DNA of 64,000 bases from Pseudomonas sp. URIL14HWK12:I12. GTDB lineage: Bacteria; Pseudomonadota; Gammaproteobacteria; Pseudomonadales; Pseudomonadaceae. The position numbers were made by a program, and so were the translations under genes. Shown here one piece after another: positions 35,065 to 43,895 of this stretch. Position 1 is the stretch's first letter; each line of letters begins with the position of its first letter. Where the stretch lies: NCBI RefSeq assembly GCF_003097135.1, contig NZ_QEQL01000004.1, forward strand, positions 1-64,000, read 5' to 3'. A model generated the notes under the pieces. It saw only the letters and a program-made list of their open reading frames with translations. It was not told the DNA's origin and did not search any database.

Positions 35065-37149
35065 ATGGATGCAGTAGAGAAACTGGCTAAGGCCGCGGGT
35101 ATCGCCATCGACTGGGTCGATGCCAATGGCCAGCCTCAGCGGGTGGCGCCGGACGTACTGCGCAAGGTGCTCAGTGGGCTCGGGCACCCGGCTGACAACG
35201 ATGAGCAGGCGCAGGCGAGCTTGCAGGCCTTGAACGATGCCCATGACTCCAGAAGCCTGCCGCCGCTGCTGACAGCTGACTACGCCCAGCCTTTGGCACT
35301 GGGCCGCTGGTTCGCCCCGCATGCGCTGTGCAACGTGCAGCAGGAAGACGGTGCGAGCCTTGAATTGAAACTGGATATCGAAGCTCGGCTGCCCGGCCTA
35401 TTGCCCGTCGGCTACCACGAGCTCACTGTCGAAGGGCGCCATTTCACCGTGGCGGTCGCTCCGCAACATTGCTACAGCGCGCAGGATGTAGCCAGCTCGC
35501 CCACCCCCCGGTTATGGGGGCTGGGTGTGCAGTTGTATTCGCTGCGCCGCGAGGGTGATGGTGGTTTCGGTGACATGCTTGCGCTCGAACAATTTGCCAA
35601 AGCGGCCGGTGAACGTGGCGCCGACGCCGTGGCAATCAGCCCCATGCACGCGATGTTCTCCAGCGATACCCATCGCTACAGCCCCTACTCACCCTCCAGC
35701 CGGCTGTTCTTCAACGGCCTGTATGCATCGCCCGGCTTGATTCTGGGAGACAACGCAGTGGCCAGTGCGCTCTCGCGCAGCGGCCTGGGCCCGGAGTTCC
35801 ACGCCCTTGAGCAGCTTGACCTGGTGGACTGGCCTGCGGCGTCCCAGGCCAAGCTGAAGTTGCTTCGCGTATTGTACGAAGACTTCCAGCACGGCGCTCA
35901 TCCACTGCGGGAAGACTTTGCCAGCTTCCGCCATCGCGGCGGTGAGGCCCTTGAGAGCCACTGCCGTTTCGAGGCGTTGCAAGCCGAGTGTGTGCGTACC
36001 GGCCAGTCACAGGATTGGCGCCAGTGGCCCGACCACTGGCGTAATCCCGCGCACGCAGAGGTGGCCCGTTTTGCCCACGAGCATGCTGACGAGGTCGGTT
36101 TCCACGCTTTCTGCCAATGGCTGATCGCACGGGGGCTGGCGCGGGCTCAAGAAGCGGCTCGAACCAGCGGGATGGGCGTAGGCCTGATCGCGGACCTGGC
36201 CGTCGGCGCAGATGGCGGTGGGAGCCAGGCGTGGAGCCGGCAAGATGAGCTGCTTGCCTCCCTCACTGTCGGTGCACCGCCTGACATCCTTAACCGCTCG
36301 GGCCAAAGCTGGGGGATTTCTGCTTTCTCGCCTGAGGGTCTGCAACGCCACGGCTACCGCGCCTTCATCGAGATGTTGCGCGCTAACCTCGCGCACGCGG
36401 GCGGCCTGCGCATCGACCACGTTCTGGGGCTGAATCGCCTTTGGGTGATCCCTCAGGGTGAATCACCCAAAAACGGTGCCTATCTGCACTTCCCGCTGGA
36501 CGACTTGCTTCGCCTGCTGACGCTGGAATCCCATCGTCATCAGGCGATTGTCCTCGGGGAAGATTTGGGCACGGTCCCGGATGGCCTTCAAGAGAAGCTC
36601 GCCGCTCGCCGTATTCTCGGCATGCGGGTACTGCTGTTCGAGCAGCACCATACCGGTCACTTCAAGCGCCTCAGCCAATGGCCGGACAACGCCTTGGCTA
36701 CCACCAGCACCCATGACTTGGCCCCCCTCAAGGGGTGGTGGCAGAGCAACGATATCCAGTGGTCGCATAGGCTGGAACTGATCGATGAACAGGTCGAACG
36801 CAACTGGCGTGAAGACCGCCGCAAGGAGCGCGACGGCCTGCGCCAAGTGCTCGACCAGGATGCCCCGGCGTTTCGCGAGGAACATGCCGGCGTCGATGAA
36901 GCTGACCAGCTCATCGATGCCAGCGTCCGGTTCCTGGGCCATACGCGCGCCCCGCTGGTGTTATTGCCAGTAGAGGACGCCCTAGGCCTTGTCGAAGCCC
37001 CAAACCTGCCCGGTACTGTCGACAGCCACCCCAACTGGCGTCGGCGCTTACCGGGCGCAAGCACCACCCTGCTGGATACCCCAGACACTGCGCGGCGCCT
37101 TGAACTTTTGGCCGCCGCTCGGCAACAAGCCTGTGAGCGCGATAGATGA
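35065..37149 (+). CDS. malQ: 4-alpha-glucanotransferase MalQ (GH77)
   Basis: A 694-residue amylomaltase that transfers alpha-1,4-glucan segments between chains, recycling short maltodextrins into chains usable by TreY or GlgB. GH77 catalytic motifs are present: GLRIDHVLGLNRLWVIP (nucleophile Asp), VLGEDLGTVP (acid Glu) and TTSTHDLAPLKGWW. About 150 residues at the N-terminus form the extra beta domain found in the longer bacterial enzymes. It abuts treZ and overlaps treY by four bases. Confidence 0.92.
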   Translation: MDAVEKLAKAAGIAIDWVDANGQPQRVAPDVLRKVLSGLGHPADNDEQAQASLQALNDAHDSRSLPPLLTADYAQPLALGRWFAPHALCNVQQEDGASLELKLDIEARLPGLLPVGYHELTVEGRHFTVAVAPQHCYSAQDVASSPTPRLWGLGVQLYSLRREGDGGFGDMLALEQFAKAAGERGADAVAISPMHAMFSSDTHRYSPYSPSSRLFFNGLYASPGLILGDNAVASALSRSGLGPEFHALEQLDLVDWPAASQAKLKLLRVLYEDFQHGAHPLREDFASFRHRGGEALESHCRFEALQAECVRTGQSQDWRQWPDHWRNPAHAEVARFAHEHADEVGFHAFCQWLIARGLARAQEAARTSGMGVGLIADLAVGADGGGSQAWSRQDELLASLTVGAPPDILNRSGQSWGISAFSPEGLQRHGYRAFIEMLRANLAHAGGLRIDHVLGLNRLWVIPQGESPKNGAYLHFPLDDLLRLLTLESHRHQAIVLGEDLGTVPDGLQEKLAARRILGMRVLLFEQHHTGHFKRLSQWPDNALATTSTHDLAPLKGWWQSNDIQWSHRLELIDEQVERNWREDRRKERDGLRQVLDQDAPAFREEHAGVDEADQLIDASVRFLGHTRAPLVLLPVEDALGLVEAPNLPGTVDSHPNWRRRLPGASTTLLDTPDTARRLELLAAARQQACERDR

Positions 37150-39929
37150 AAGCACTGACCAGCAGCCTCCGGCTGCAGTTTCACAAAGGCTTTACCTTGG
37201 AAGATGCGGTACCGCTGGTTCCGTACTTTGCCAAACTGGGCATCAGCCACCTCTATGCCTCACCCATCCTCAAGGCTCGCCCTGGCTCGATGCACGGCTA
37301 CGATGTAGTCGACCCTACTCGCATAAACCCCGAACTGGGCGGCGAACCTGCGCTGCGTAAACTAGTTGTCGCGCTGCGCGAGCATGGCATGGGGATGATC
37401 CTGGACATCGTGTCCAACCACATGGCCGTCGGGGGGCCTCACAACCCCTGGTGGCTGGACCTGCTGGAGTGGGGGCAGCGCAGCCGATATGCCAACTTCT
37501 TCGACATCCAGTGGCAATCGCCTGACCCCATGATGGAGGGCCAGCTGCTGTTGCCCTTCTTGGGCAGTGATTACGGCCAGGCGTTGCAAAACGGAGAGCT
37601 GCCGCTGCGCTATGAGCCCGCCACTGGCAGCCTCCATGTGGAACACTACGAGCACCGCTTTCCCATTTGCCCGCCCGATTACGCCGAGCTGCTGTCGGCC
37701 AGCGAGGCGCCAGCGCTCAAGCTGCTGGCCGAGCGTTTCGCTGCCCTTGCCGATGACCCCAATGCTTGCGTCAACGCCCGCCCCTTGCAAGCGTCGCTCG
37801 CCACACTGAGCGAGGCCGAACACGCCCTCGCACCGGTGCTGGCCGCGTATGACGCGACCACCGAGGCTGGCCTGCAGCGCCTGCACGCCTTGCTTGAAAA
37901 GCAACACTATCGCCTCGCCAGTTGGCGCACCGCAGCCGATGACATCAACTGGCGGCGTTTTTTCGATATCAACGAACTGGGTGGCCTGCGGGTCGAGCGG
38001 GCTGAAGTGCTCGAAGCGACCCATGCCAAGATCTTCGAGCTGGTGGCCGAGGGGCTGGTAGATGGTCTGCGAATCGACCATATCGATGGGCTGGCCGACC
38101 CTCGCGGCTACTGCCGACAGTTGCGCCGCCGAGTCAACGGCCTGCTCGACTTGCGCCCCGCTGGCACTGAGGTCGACTTCTTCCCCATCTATGTGGAGAA
38201 GATTCTCGGCCCGGAAGAGCATCTGCACGATGACTGGAGTGTGGACGGCACCACCGGTTATGAATTCATGAACCAAGTCTCTCTGCTGCAGACCGACCCA
38301 GCCGGTGAAGCTCAGCTCAAGGCCTGCTGGGAGGAAGCCAGCGGTCGCACCAGCGACTTCATGGAGGAAGCTCGCGCTGCTCGCGAGCTGGTGCTCAATG
38401 GTACGCTGGCGGGTGACTTTGAGACGGTGGCTCAGGCGCTGCTCAAGGTCGCCCGCAATGACCTCATGAGCCGTGACCTAACCCTGGGGGCCATCCGCCG
38501 CGCCTTGCAGGCGCTGATCGTGCATTTCCCGGTTTACCGCACTTACCTCACCCCTTGCGGGCGCTCTGCCGCCGACGAGCCGTTCTTTCAGCAGGCGTAT
38601 GAGGGGGCTCGCACTGAGCTGGCGGAAGGCGACTGGCCGGTGCTGGACTTTCTCAACCGCTGGCTGGGGGGCGAGCCTTGGCGCAAACTGCCGCCCGGCC
38701 GTGCGCGACGTGACCTGCGTTATGCCGGCATTCGCTTCCAGCAACTTACCTCTCCAGCTGCAGCCAAGGCGGTCGAAGACACGGCTTTTTACCGGAGCGC
38801 TGTTCTGCTCTCGCGCAACGATGTCGGCTTCGACCCGCAGCTGTTCAGCGCGCCGGCCGAGGCGTTCCACGCCGCCGCACTTGAGCGCCAGCGGCACTTC
38901 CCCCGCAATGTGCTGACTACGGCCACCCACGATCACAAACGCGGGGAAGACAGCCGTGCCCGGCTGGCGGTACTCAGCGAGCGGGCCCACTGGTACAGCG
39001 CCCTGCTTGGCCATTGGCGCGCCATGGCTGCTTCGCTGCGTACGGAGCTGCCGGGGGGCTACGCGCCCAGCGGTGGGGACGAGGCATTGTTGTACCAAAG
39101 CGTGCTGGGCAGCTGGCCGCTGGACCTGGCTGCCGACGATGCGCAGGCCTTGAATAGCTACTGCGAACGCCTGCTGGAGTGGCAGCGTAAAGCCTTGCGC
39201 GAAGCCAAGCTGGTCAGTAGCTGGAGTGCGCCCAATGAAGCCTATGAGCAGGCGTGTGCCGAGTATCTAAAGGCGTTGCTGACGACCGACAAGGGCCGCG
39301 ATTGGCGAGAATCGGTAGTTGCTGCTGTCAACCTGATCGCCCCTGGCGGCGCCGTCAACAGCCTGAGCCAATGCCTGCTTCGTATGACCACCCCTGGCAT
39401 ACCGGACCTCTACCAAGGTGACGAGTACTGGGATTGGAGCCTGGTCGATCCGGATAACCGCCGGCCAGTGGACTACACTGCCCGAGCGCAGGCACTGCAG
39501 CAGATGCCCATGCGGCCAGCCGAGCTGGTTGCACAATGGCGCGACGGCAAGGTAAAGCACGCACTGATCGCGGCAGTGCTCAACGCTCGCCAGAAGTACC
39601 CGCAGCTGTTCACTGAGGGCCAATACCAGCCTCTAGAGGTGCGTGGCCAACGCGCAGGCAATGTGCTCGCCTTTGCGCGCCGCCATGGCGAACACTGCGC
39701 CTTGGTTATTGTGCCGCGCTTGTGCAGCGACCTGGCCGGCGGCGCAGGCCAGTTGCTGATCGATGCCGACCAGTGGGGAGACACCCACGTCGTATTACCC
39801 AAAAGCCTTGCCTTGCCTGCCACTTTGAAGGGACTTTTTTGCCACGGCACAGTCAGAACCGATGACACCGTTGCGATTGCCGAGGCCCTGAAGGCATTTC
39901 CCGTCAATCTATTCTTACCCGCGATTTGA
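37146..39929 (+). CDS. treY: Maltooligosyl trehalose synthase TreY (GH13)
   Basis: A 927-residue enzyme that turns the reducing-end alpha-1,4 linkage of a glucan chain into the alpha,alpha-1,1 linkage of trehalose. The N-terminus (SLRLQFHKGFTLEDA, YFAKLGISHLYASPI) and barrel motifs DIVSNHMAV, GLRIDHIDGLADPRGY, IYVEKILGPEE and TTATHDHKRGEDSRARL identify it. It works with TreZ, two genes upstream. Family members are 700-950 residues, so this is full length. The ATGA overlap with malQ is seen directly. Confidence 0.93.
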   Translation: MKALTSSLRLQFHKGFTLEDAVPLVPYFAKLGISHLYASPILKARPGSMHGYDVVDPTRINPELGGEPALRKLVVALREHGMGMILDIVSNHMAVGGPHNPWWLDLLEWGQRSRYANFFDIQWQSPDPMMEGQLLLPFLGSDYGQALQNGELPLRYEPATGSLHVEHYEHRFPICPPDYAELLSASEAPALKLLAERFAALADDPNACVNARPLQASLATLSEAEHALAPVLAAYDATTEAGLQRLHALLEKQHYRLASWRTAADDINWRRFFDINELGGLRVERAEVLEATHAKIFELVAEGLVDGLRIDHIDGLADPRGYCRQLRRRVNGLLDLRPAGTEVDFFPIYVEKILGPEEHLHDDWSVDGTTGYEFMNQVSLLQTDPAGEAQLKACWEEASGRTSDFMEEARAARELVLNGTLAGDFETVAQALLKVARNDLMSRDLTLGAIRRALQALIVHFPVYRTYLTPCGRSAADEPFFQQAYEGARTELAEGDWPVLDFLNRWLGGEPWRKLPPGRARRDLRYAGIRFQQLTSPAAAKAVEDTAFYRSAVLLSRNDVGFDPQLFSAPAEAFHAAALERQRHFPRNVLTTATHDHKRGEDSRARLAVLSERAHWYSALLGHWRAMAASLRTELPGGYAPSGGDEALLYQSVLGSWPLDLAADDAQALNSYCERLLEWQRKALREAKLVSSWSAPNEAYEQACAEYLKALLTTDKGRDWRESVVAAVNLIAPGGAVNSLSQCLLRMTTPGIPDLYQGDEYWDWSLVDPDNRRPVDYTARAQALQQMPMRPAELVAQWRDGKVKHALIAAVLNARQKYPQLFTEGQYQPLEVRGQRAGNVLAFARRHGEHCALVIVPRLCSDLAGGAGQLLIDADQWGDTHVVLPKSLALPATLKGLFCHGTVRTDDTVAIAEALKAFPVNLFLPAI

Positions 39930-39945
39930 GATCAGGAGCGTTGAA

Positions 39946-40266
39946 ATGAGTGCCAACGACAAGCGTATCGAAGAATTCGCCTACTACTTGTGGGAAGCCG
40001 AGGGCCGGCCCGAGGGCAAGCACCTCGATCACTGGACCAAGGCGCGCAAGCTGGCTGAAGCCGAAGCGATGGCTCCGGCCAAGCTTCCGCGCAATGCGCC
40101 AAAAAAACCGAAGGACGAGGCCGCTAATGAGGCGCCTGCCGCCAAGGCCAAGCCTGCGGCCAAGACCGCTGCTGCTAAGCCTGCGGCCAAGCCCAAAGCC
40201 GCCGGTGCCAAGCCTGCTGCCGAGAAAAAACCCAAGCCTGCGGCCAAGAAGCCAACAGCAAGCTGA
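39946..40266 (+). CDS. DUF2934 protein with histone H1-like tail
   Basis: This 106-residue protein has two parts. Residues 1-40 (KRIEEFAYYLWEAEGRPEG, HLDHWTKARKLAE) are a DUF2934 domain, a small helical module common in soil proteobacteria. From residue 47 the sequence is almost only Lys, Ala and Pro in short AKPAAK-type repeats, like histone H1 tails and the AlgP/AlgR3 tail of Pseudomonas. It sits between treY and glgX, 16 bases after treY with an AGGAG site. Nucleic-acid or polyanion binding by the tail is inferred; nothing ties it directly to glucan metabolism. Confidence 0.8.
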   Translation: MSANDKRIEEFAYYLWEAEGRPEGKHLDHWTKARKLAEAEAMAPAKLPRNAPKKPKDEAANEAPAAKAKPAAKTAAAKPAAKPKAAGAKPAAEKKPKPAAKKPTAS

Positions 40267-40296
40267 CACCCCCTCTTTCCCAATGACGTTTGTCCC

Positions 40297-40316
40297 CGGC
40301 CGCCCCACGGCGGCCG
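40297..40316 (+). terminator. GC hairpin before glgX
   Basis: CGGCCGCC (40297-40304) pairs with GGCGGCCG (40309-40316) around a CCAC loop, followed by CGGGTTTCTG. It lies after the DUF2934 gene stop and about 70 bases before glgX, so it may partly end the upstream transcript; the short T-run makes it weak. Confidence 0.55.
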
Positions 40317-40385
40317 CGGGTTTCTGCGCCCTGAAAACGCTCGACGCCACTGCCCTAATCGAATATGCCACCCAAGGATCCATCC

Positions 40386-42536
40386 ATGTCCAGGTCTCGG
40401 AAAACTTCACCACAGCCCACCGTAACACCCACGCGTATCCGTGAAGGCCAGCCGTTTCCACTCGGCGCCACCTGGGACGGTCTGGGGGTCAACTTCGCAC
40501 TGTTCTCCGCCAATGCGACTAAAGTAGAGCTCTGCCTGTTCGACGAAGAAGGAAAAGTGGAGCTCGAGCGCATCGAGTTGCCCGAGTACACCGACGAGAT
40601 TTTTCACGGCTATTTGCCCGATGCACACCCGGGGATGGTGTATGGCTACCGCGTGTATGGGCCTTACGACCCTAAAAACGGTCATCGTTTCAACCACAAT
40701 AAGCTGCTCATCGACCCCTATGCCAAACAGCTGGTAGGCGAGCTTAAGTGGTCAGAAGCCCTGTTTGGCTACACCATCGGGCACCCCGACGAAGATCTGA
40801 GTTTCGACGAGCGCGACAGCGCCCCTTTTGTGCCGAAAAGCAAAGTCATCGACCCTGCTTTCACCTGGGGCCGCGACCAGCAGGTTAATACCCCTTGGGA
40901 CAAGACCGTCATCTACGAAGCTCACACCCGGGGCATGACCATGCTTCACCCCGATGTGCCGGACGCGGAAAAAGGCACGTTTACCGGCCTCGCTCACCCC
41001 TCTGTGATCCGCCACCTCAAGCAATTGGGCATTTCGGCGATCGAGCTGTTGCCGATTCATGGCTTTGTCAACGACCAGCATTTGCTGGAGAAGGACTTAG
41101 GCAACTACTGGGGCTACAACACGATTGCCTTCTTCGCCCCGCACGCGAAATACCTCGCCAACGGCAAGATCGCCGAATTCAAAGAGATGGTAGCGCGCCT
41201 GCATGATGCTGGCCTTGAGGTGATCCTGGACGTGGTCTACAACCACACCGCCGAAGGTAACGAGCGCGGCCCAACACTGTCGATGCGGGGTATCGACAAC
41301 GCCTCCTATTACCGGCTCATGCCCGATGACAAGCGTTATTACATCAACGACTCCGGCACGGGTAACACGCTAGACCTGAGCCACCCCTGCGTCCTGCAGA
41401 TGGTCACCGACTCGTTGCGCTACTGGGCGACGGAGATGCACGTCGATGGCTTCCGCTTCGACCTGGCGACGATTCTTGGGCGCTACCGTGACGGCTTTAC
41501 CGAACGCCACAGCTTCCTCACTGCCTGCCGCCAGGATCCGGTACTGCGCAGCGTCAAGCTGATTGCCGAGCCTTGGGACTGCGGCCCCGGTGGCTACCAG
41601 GTAGGTGGCTTCGCCCCTGGGTGGGCGGAGTGGAACGACCGTTTCCGCGATACTGTTCGATCGTTCTGGAAGGGCGACGACGGCAAGCTGGCCGATTTCG
41701 CAGCGCGCTTGACCGGCTCGGGTGAGATGTTCAACCAGCGTGGGCGTCGCCCGCACAGCTCAGTGAATTTCATTACCGCCCATGACGGCTTCACCCTCAA
41801 AGACCTGGTGTCTTATAACGAGAAACACAACGAAGCCAACGATGAGAACAATCAGGACGGCAGTAACAACAATTTGTCGTGGAACCATGGCCACGAAGGC
41901 CCAACCGACAACCGCGAGATCATCGACCTGCGCCTGCGGCAGATGCGTAATTTCTTCTGCACCCTGCTCTTCTCTCAAGGCACTCCAATGCTGGTCGCAG
42001 GTGACGAGTTCGCCCGTACCCAGAACGGCAACAATAACGCCTACTGCCAGGACAGCGAGCTGGGCTGGATCAACTGGAACATGGACGATGATGGCAAGGC
42101 GTTGATGCACTTCGTGCAGCGCTTGATCAAGTTGCGCATGACCTACCCCATCCTGCGCCGGAACCGTTTCCTGGTCGGCGATTACAACGAGGAATTGGGC
42201 ATCAAGGATGTGACCTGGCTCGACCCTGCGGGCAACGAGATGTCCACCGAACAATGGGAGGATGCGCATGGCCGTGCGCTGGCGATGGTGCTAGATGGTC
42301 GCGCACAGCCCAGCGGCATTCGCAAACGCGGCGATGATGCAACGCTGATGGTGATCGTCAATGCTCACCACGACGTTGTGAATTTCACTTTGCCGGAGGT
42401 GCCGGATGGGGAGTACTGGACCTGCCTGATCGATACCAATTGCGAAGAAGTGGACCAAACCGAGCGGCTGGAACCGGATCAGCAGTATATGGTCACCGGG
42501 CGTTCGTTCCTGCTGTTCGAGCTGCACCGCGCCTAA
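40386..42536 (+). CDS. glgX: Glycogen debranching enzyme GlgX (GH13)
   Basis: A 716-residue isoamylase-type enzyme that hydrolyses alpha-1,6 branches of glucan, releasing linear chains for TreY/TreZ and MalQ. The N-terminal CBM48 domain starts at GQPFPLGATWDGLGVNFALF. Barrel motifs are DVVYNHTAEGNERGP, GFRFDLATILGR (nucleophile Asp), KLIAEPWDCGPGGYQVG (acid Glu) and FITAHDGFTLKDLVSYN. AAGGAT lies before the ATG at 40386; the frame opens at 40365 without need. It follows the DUF2934 gene by 119 bases and may have its own promoter there. Confidence 0.93.
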   Translation: MSRSRKTSPQPTVTPTRIREGQPFPLGATWDGLGVNFALFSANATKVELCLFDEEGKVELERIELPEYTDEIFHGYLPDAHPGMVYGYRVYGPYDPKNGHRFNHNKLLIDPYAKQLVGELKWSEALFGYTIGHPDEDLSFDERDSAPFVPKSKVIDPAFTWGRDQQVNTPWDKTVIYEAHTRGMTMLHPDVPDAEKGTFTGLAHPSVIRHLKQLGISAIELLPIHGFVNDQHLLEKDLGNYWGYNTIAFFAPHAKYLANGKIAEFKEMVARLHDAGLEVILDVVYNHTAEGNERGPTLSMRGIDNASYYRLMPDDKRYYINDSGTGNTLDLSHPCVLQMVTDSLRYWATEMHVDGFRFDLATILGRYRDGFTERHSFLTACRQDPVLRSVKLIAEPWDCGPGGYQVGGFAPGWAEWNDRFRDTVRSFWKGDDGKLADFAARLTGSGEMFNQRGRRPHSSVNFITAHDGFTLKDLVSYNEKHNEANDENNQDGSNNNLSWNHGHEGPTDNREIIDLRLRQMRNFFCTLLFSQGTPMLVAGDEFARTQNGNNNAYCQDSELGWINWNMDDDGKALMHFVQRLIKLRMTYPILRRNRFLVGDYNEELGIKDVTWLDPAGNEMSTEQWEDAHGRALAMVLDGRAQPSGIRKRGDDATLMVIVNAHHDVVNFTLPEVPDGEYWTCLIDTNCEEVDQTERLEPDQQYMVTGRSFLLFELHRA

Positions 42537-42554
42537 ACCCTTCCTGTACGCCGG

Positions 42555-42585
42555 GCCGCCCCCCCACACCTTGTGGGAGGGCGGC
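42555..42585 (+). terminator. Long hairpin after glgX
   Basis: Positions 42555-42568 and 42572-42585 form a 14-bp stem with one C-A mismatch and a three-base loop (CCT). The core TTGTGGGAGGGCGGC resembles pieces of Pseudomonas REP elements. There is no long T-run. It could end glgX mRNA or protect its 3' end; the next gene starts 98 bases later. Confidence 0.6.
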
Positions 42586-42683
42586 AGCCGGCCCTCTTGT
42601 GACGTACTCACTCAAACGGCTGAACTGGCGTCTTGCCCCCAAGTCACATAGGGTATGGCAAGACCGAAACCGTTGGAGTGACC

Positions 42684-43487
42684 GTGCACACTGAAACCAC
42701 GCCCCCCGAACCTGAAGCTCAGCCTGTGGACGGCCAGCGTGACGTTCACGTCATGCGCGTATTGACCGTCAACACGCACAAGGGCTTCACGGTATTCAAC
42801 CGGCGCTTCATCCTGCCAGAGCTGCGTGAGGCGGTTCGCAGCACCCAAGCTGACGTGGTATTTCTGCAGGAGGTGCTCGGCGGCCACGACCGCCACGCCG
42901 CGCGCCACGCCAACTGGCCGGCGATGTCACAGTACGAATTCCTGGCCGACAGCATGTGGAGCGATTTTGCCTACGGCCGCAATGCGGTGTACCCCGATGG
43001 CCATCATGGCAACGCGTTGCTCTCCAAATACCCGATCCTGCATTACCGCAACCTAGACGTATCGATCACCGGCCCCGAGCGACGCGGCCTGCTGCATTGC
43101 ACCTTGCAGGTGCCTGGCCATCCCGATGGCGTACATGCCATCTGCGTGCATCTGTCCTTGTTAGAAAGCCATCGGCAGCAACAGCTTCAGTTGCTTCGCA
43201 AATTGCTCGATTCGCTGCCTGAACACGCGCCGGTCATCATCGCCGGAGATTTCAATGACTGGAAATCCCGCGGCAACGTCACCCTTTCGCGCTACGGCGA
43301 CCTGCACGAGGTTTTCGAGCGTCATCACGGCCGGCTGGCCAAGACCTACCCTGCCCGCATGCCGATGCTGCGGCTAGACCGCATCTACCTGCGCAACGCC
43401 ACCAGCCATGCCCCCAAGGTCTTGGGCACGCGCCCGTGGAGCCATCTGTCGGACCATCTGCCCCTTGCGGTGGAGGTGCATCTCTAG
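42684..43487 (+). CDS. Endonuclease/exonuclease/phosphatase (EEP) family protein, YbhP-like
   Basis: This 267-residue EEP-fold enzyme is likely metal-dependent. Motifs are VLTVNTHKGFTVFNRRF, VVFLQEVLGGHD (catalytic Glu), IIAGDFNDWKSRG and LSDHLPLAVEV at the C-terminus (Asp-His). It resembles E. coli YbhP, which neighbours the cardiolipin synthase ClsB, but no cls gene lies here. The GTG at 42684 follows GGAG with a six-base gap and is preferred to the ATG at 42633. Substrate could be a nucleic acid, phospholipid or inositol-type phosphate; sequence alone does not say. Confidence 0.82.
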   Translation: MHTETTPPEPEAQPVDGQRDVHVMRVLTVNTHKGFTVFNRRFILPELREAVRSTQADVVFLQEVLGGHDRHAARHANWPAMSQYEFLADSMWSDFAYGRNAVYPDGHHGNALLSKYPILHYRNLDVSITGPERRGLLHCTLQVPGHPDGVHAICVHLSLLESHRQQQLQLLRKLLDSLPEHAPVIIAGDFNDWKSRGNVTLSRYGDLHEVFERHHGRLAKTYPARMPMLRLDRIYLRNATSHAPKVLGTRPWSHLSDHLPLAVEVHL

Positions 43488-43539
43488 GGCGCCCTCGGTG
43501 CAATGAGCGTCTGCCCACCTGACAGGTCTACGAGTTATG

Positions 43540-43555
43540 CCCTGCCAAGGCAGGG
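43540..43555 (+). terminator. Short hairpin after EEP gene
   Basis: CCCTGCC (43540-43546) and GGCAGGG (43549-43555) form a 7-bp stem with a two-base loop (in practice a tetraloop), 53 bases after the EEP gene stop. No T-run follows, so termination is uncertain. Confidence 0.35.
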
Positions 43556-43592
43556 GTTAGAGTCAGACCTCTGACACCAGCCGGGGCTGTTC

Positions 43593-43832
43593 ATGAATCC
43601 GCTACAAGTACTCGCCACGCGAGCCGTGACTGGAGTCACTGCGATAGAGATATCCCCTACGATCTTCCAAGCAGCGAGTTGGGCGGCTCGCTACCCGATG
43701 GTTGCGCAGGGAACGACGTTGGTATCAATGACGGGAGGTGCGCTTTGGGCTGTCCCGGCCATCTTTCAGATGCTCGACCGGGCGCCTACCATAGCCTTCA
43801 ATTACGTTGTGAATTCCTTTCGAACCGTATAG
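43593..43832 (+). CDS. Small hydrophobic protein, unknown function
   Basis: A 79-residue protein lacking charged residues over long stretches. It has one clear hydrophobic segment (TLVSMTGGALWAVPAIFQML, about 42-61) and an amphipathic N-terminal half (LATRAVTGVTAIEISPTIFQ). It could be a single-pass membrane protein. The ribosome binding site (GGGGCTG) is weak and I do not recognise a family. It sits in the narrow space where the two convergent arms of the glucan locus meet, followed by an imperfect GC hairpin (43832-43876) and TTATTT. Its reality rests on the open frame and codon-like composition only. Confidence 0.45.
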   Translation: MNPLQVLATRAVTGVTAIEISPTIFQAASWAARYPMVAQGTTLVSMTGGALWAVPAIFQMLDRAPTIAFNYVVNSFRTV

Positions 43833-43895
43833 CCCCCTGCGCATGACATTGGGTAGCCCGACAAGCGCGCGGGGGCCTTATTTAAAACAAGGGGC

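Noticed and set aside
40085..40260. Tandem DNA repeat in the Lys/Ala/Pro region
   Set aside because: The repetition is explained by coding of AKPAAK-type peptide repeats, not by an independent DNA repeat element.
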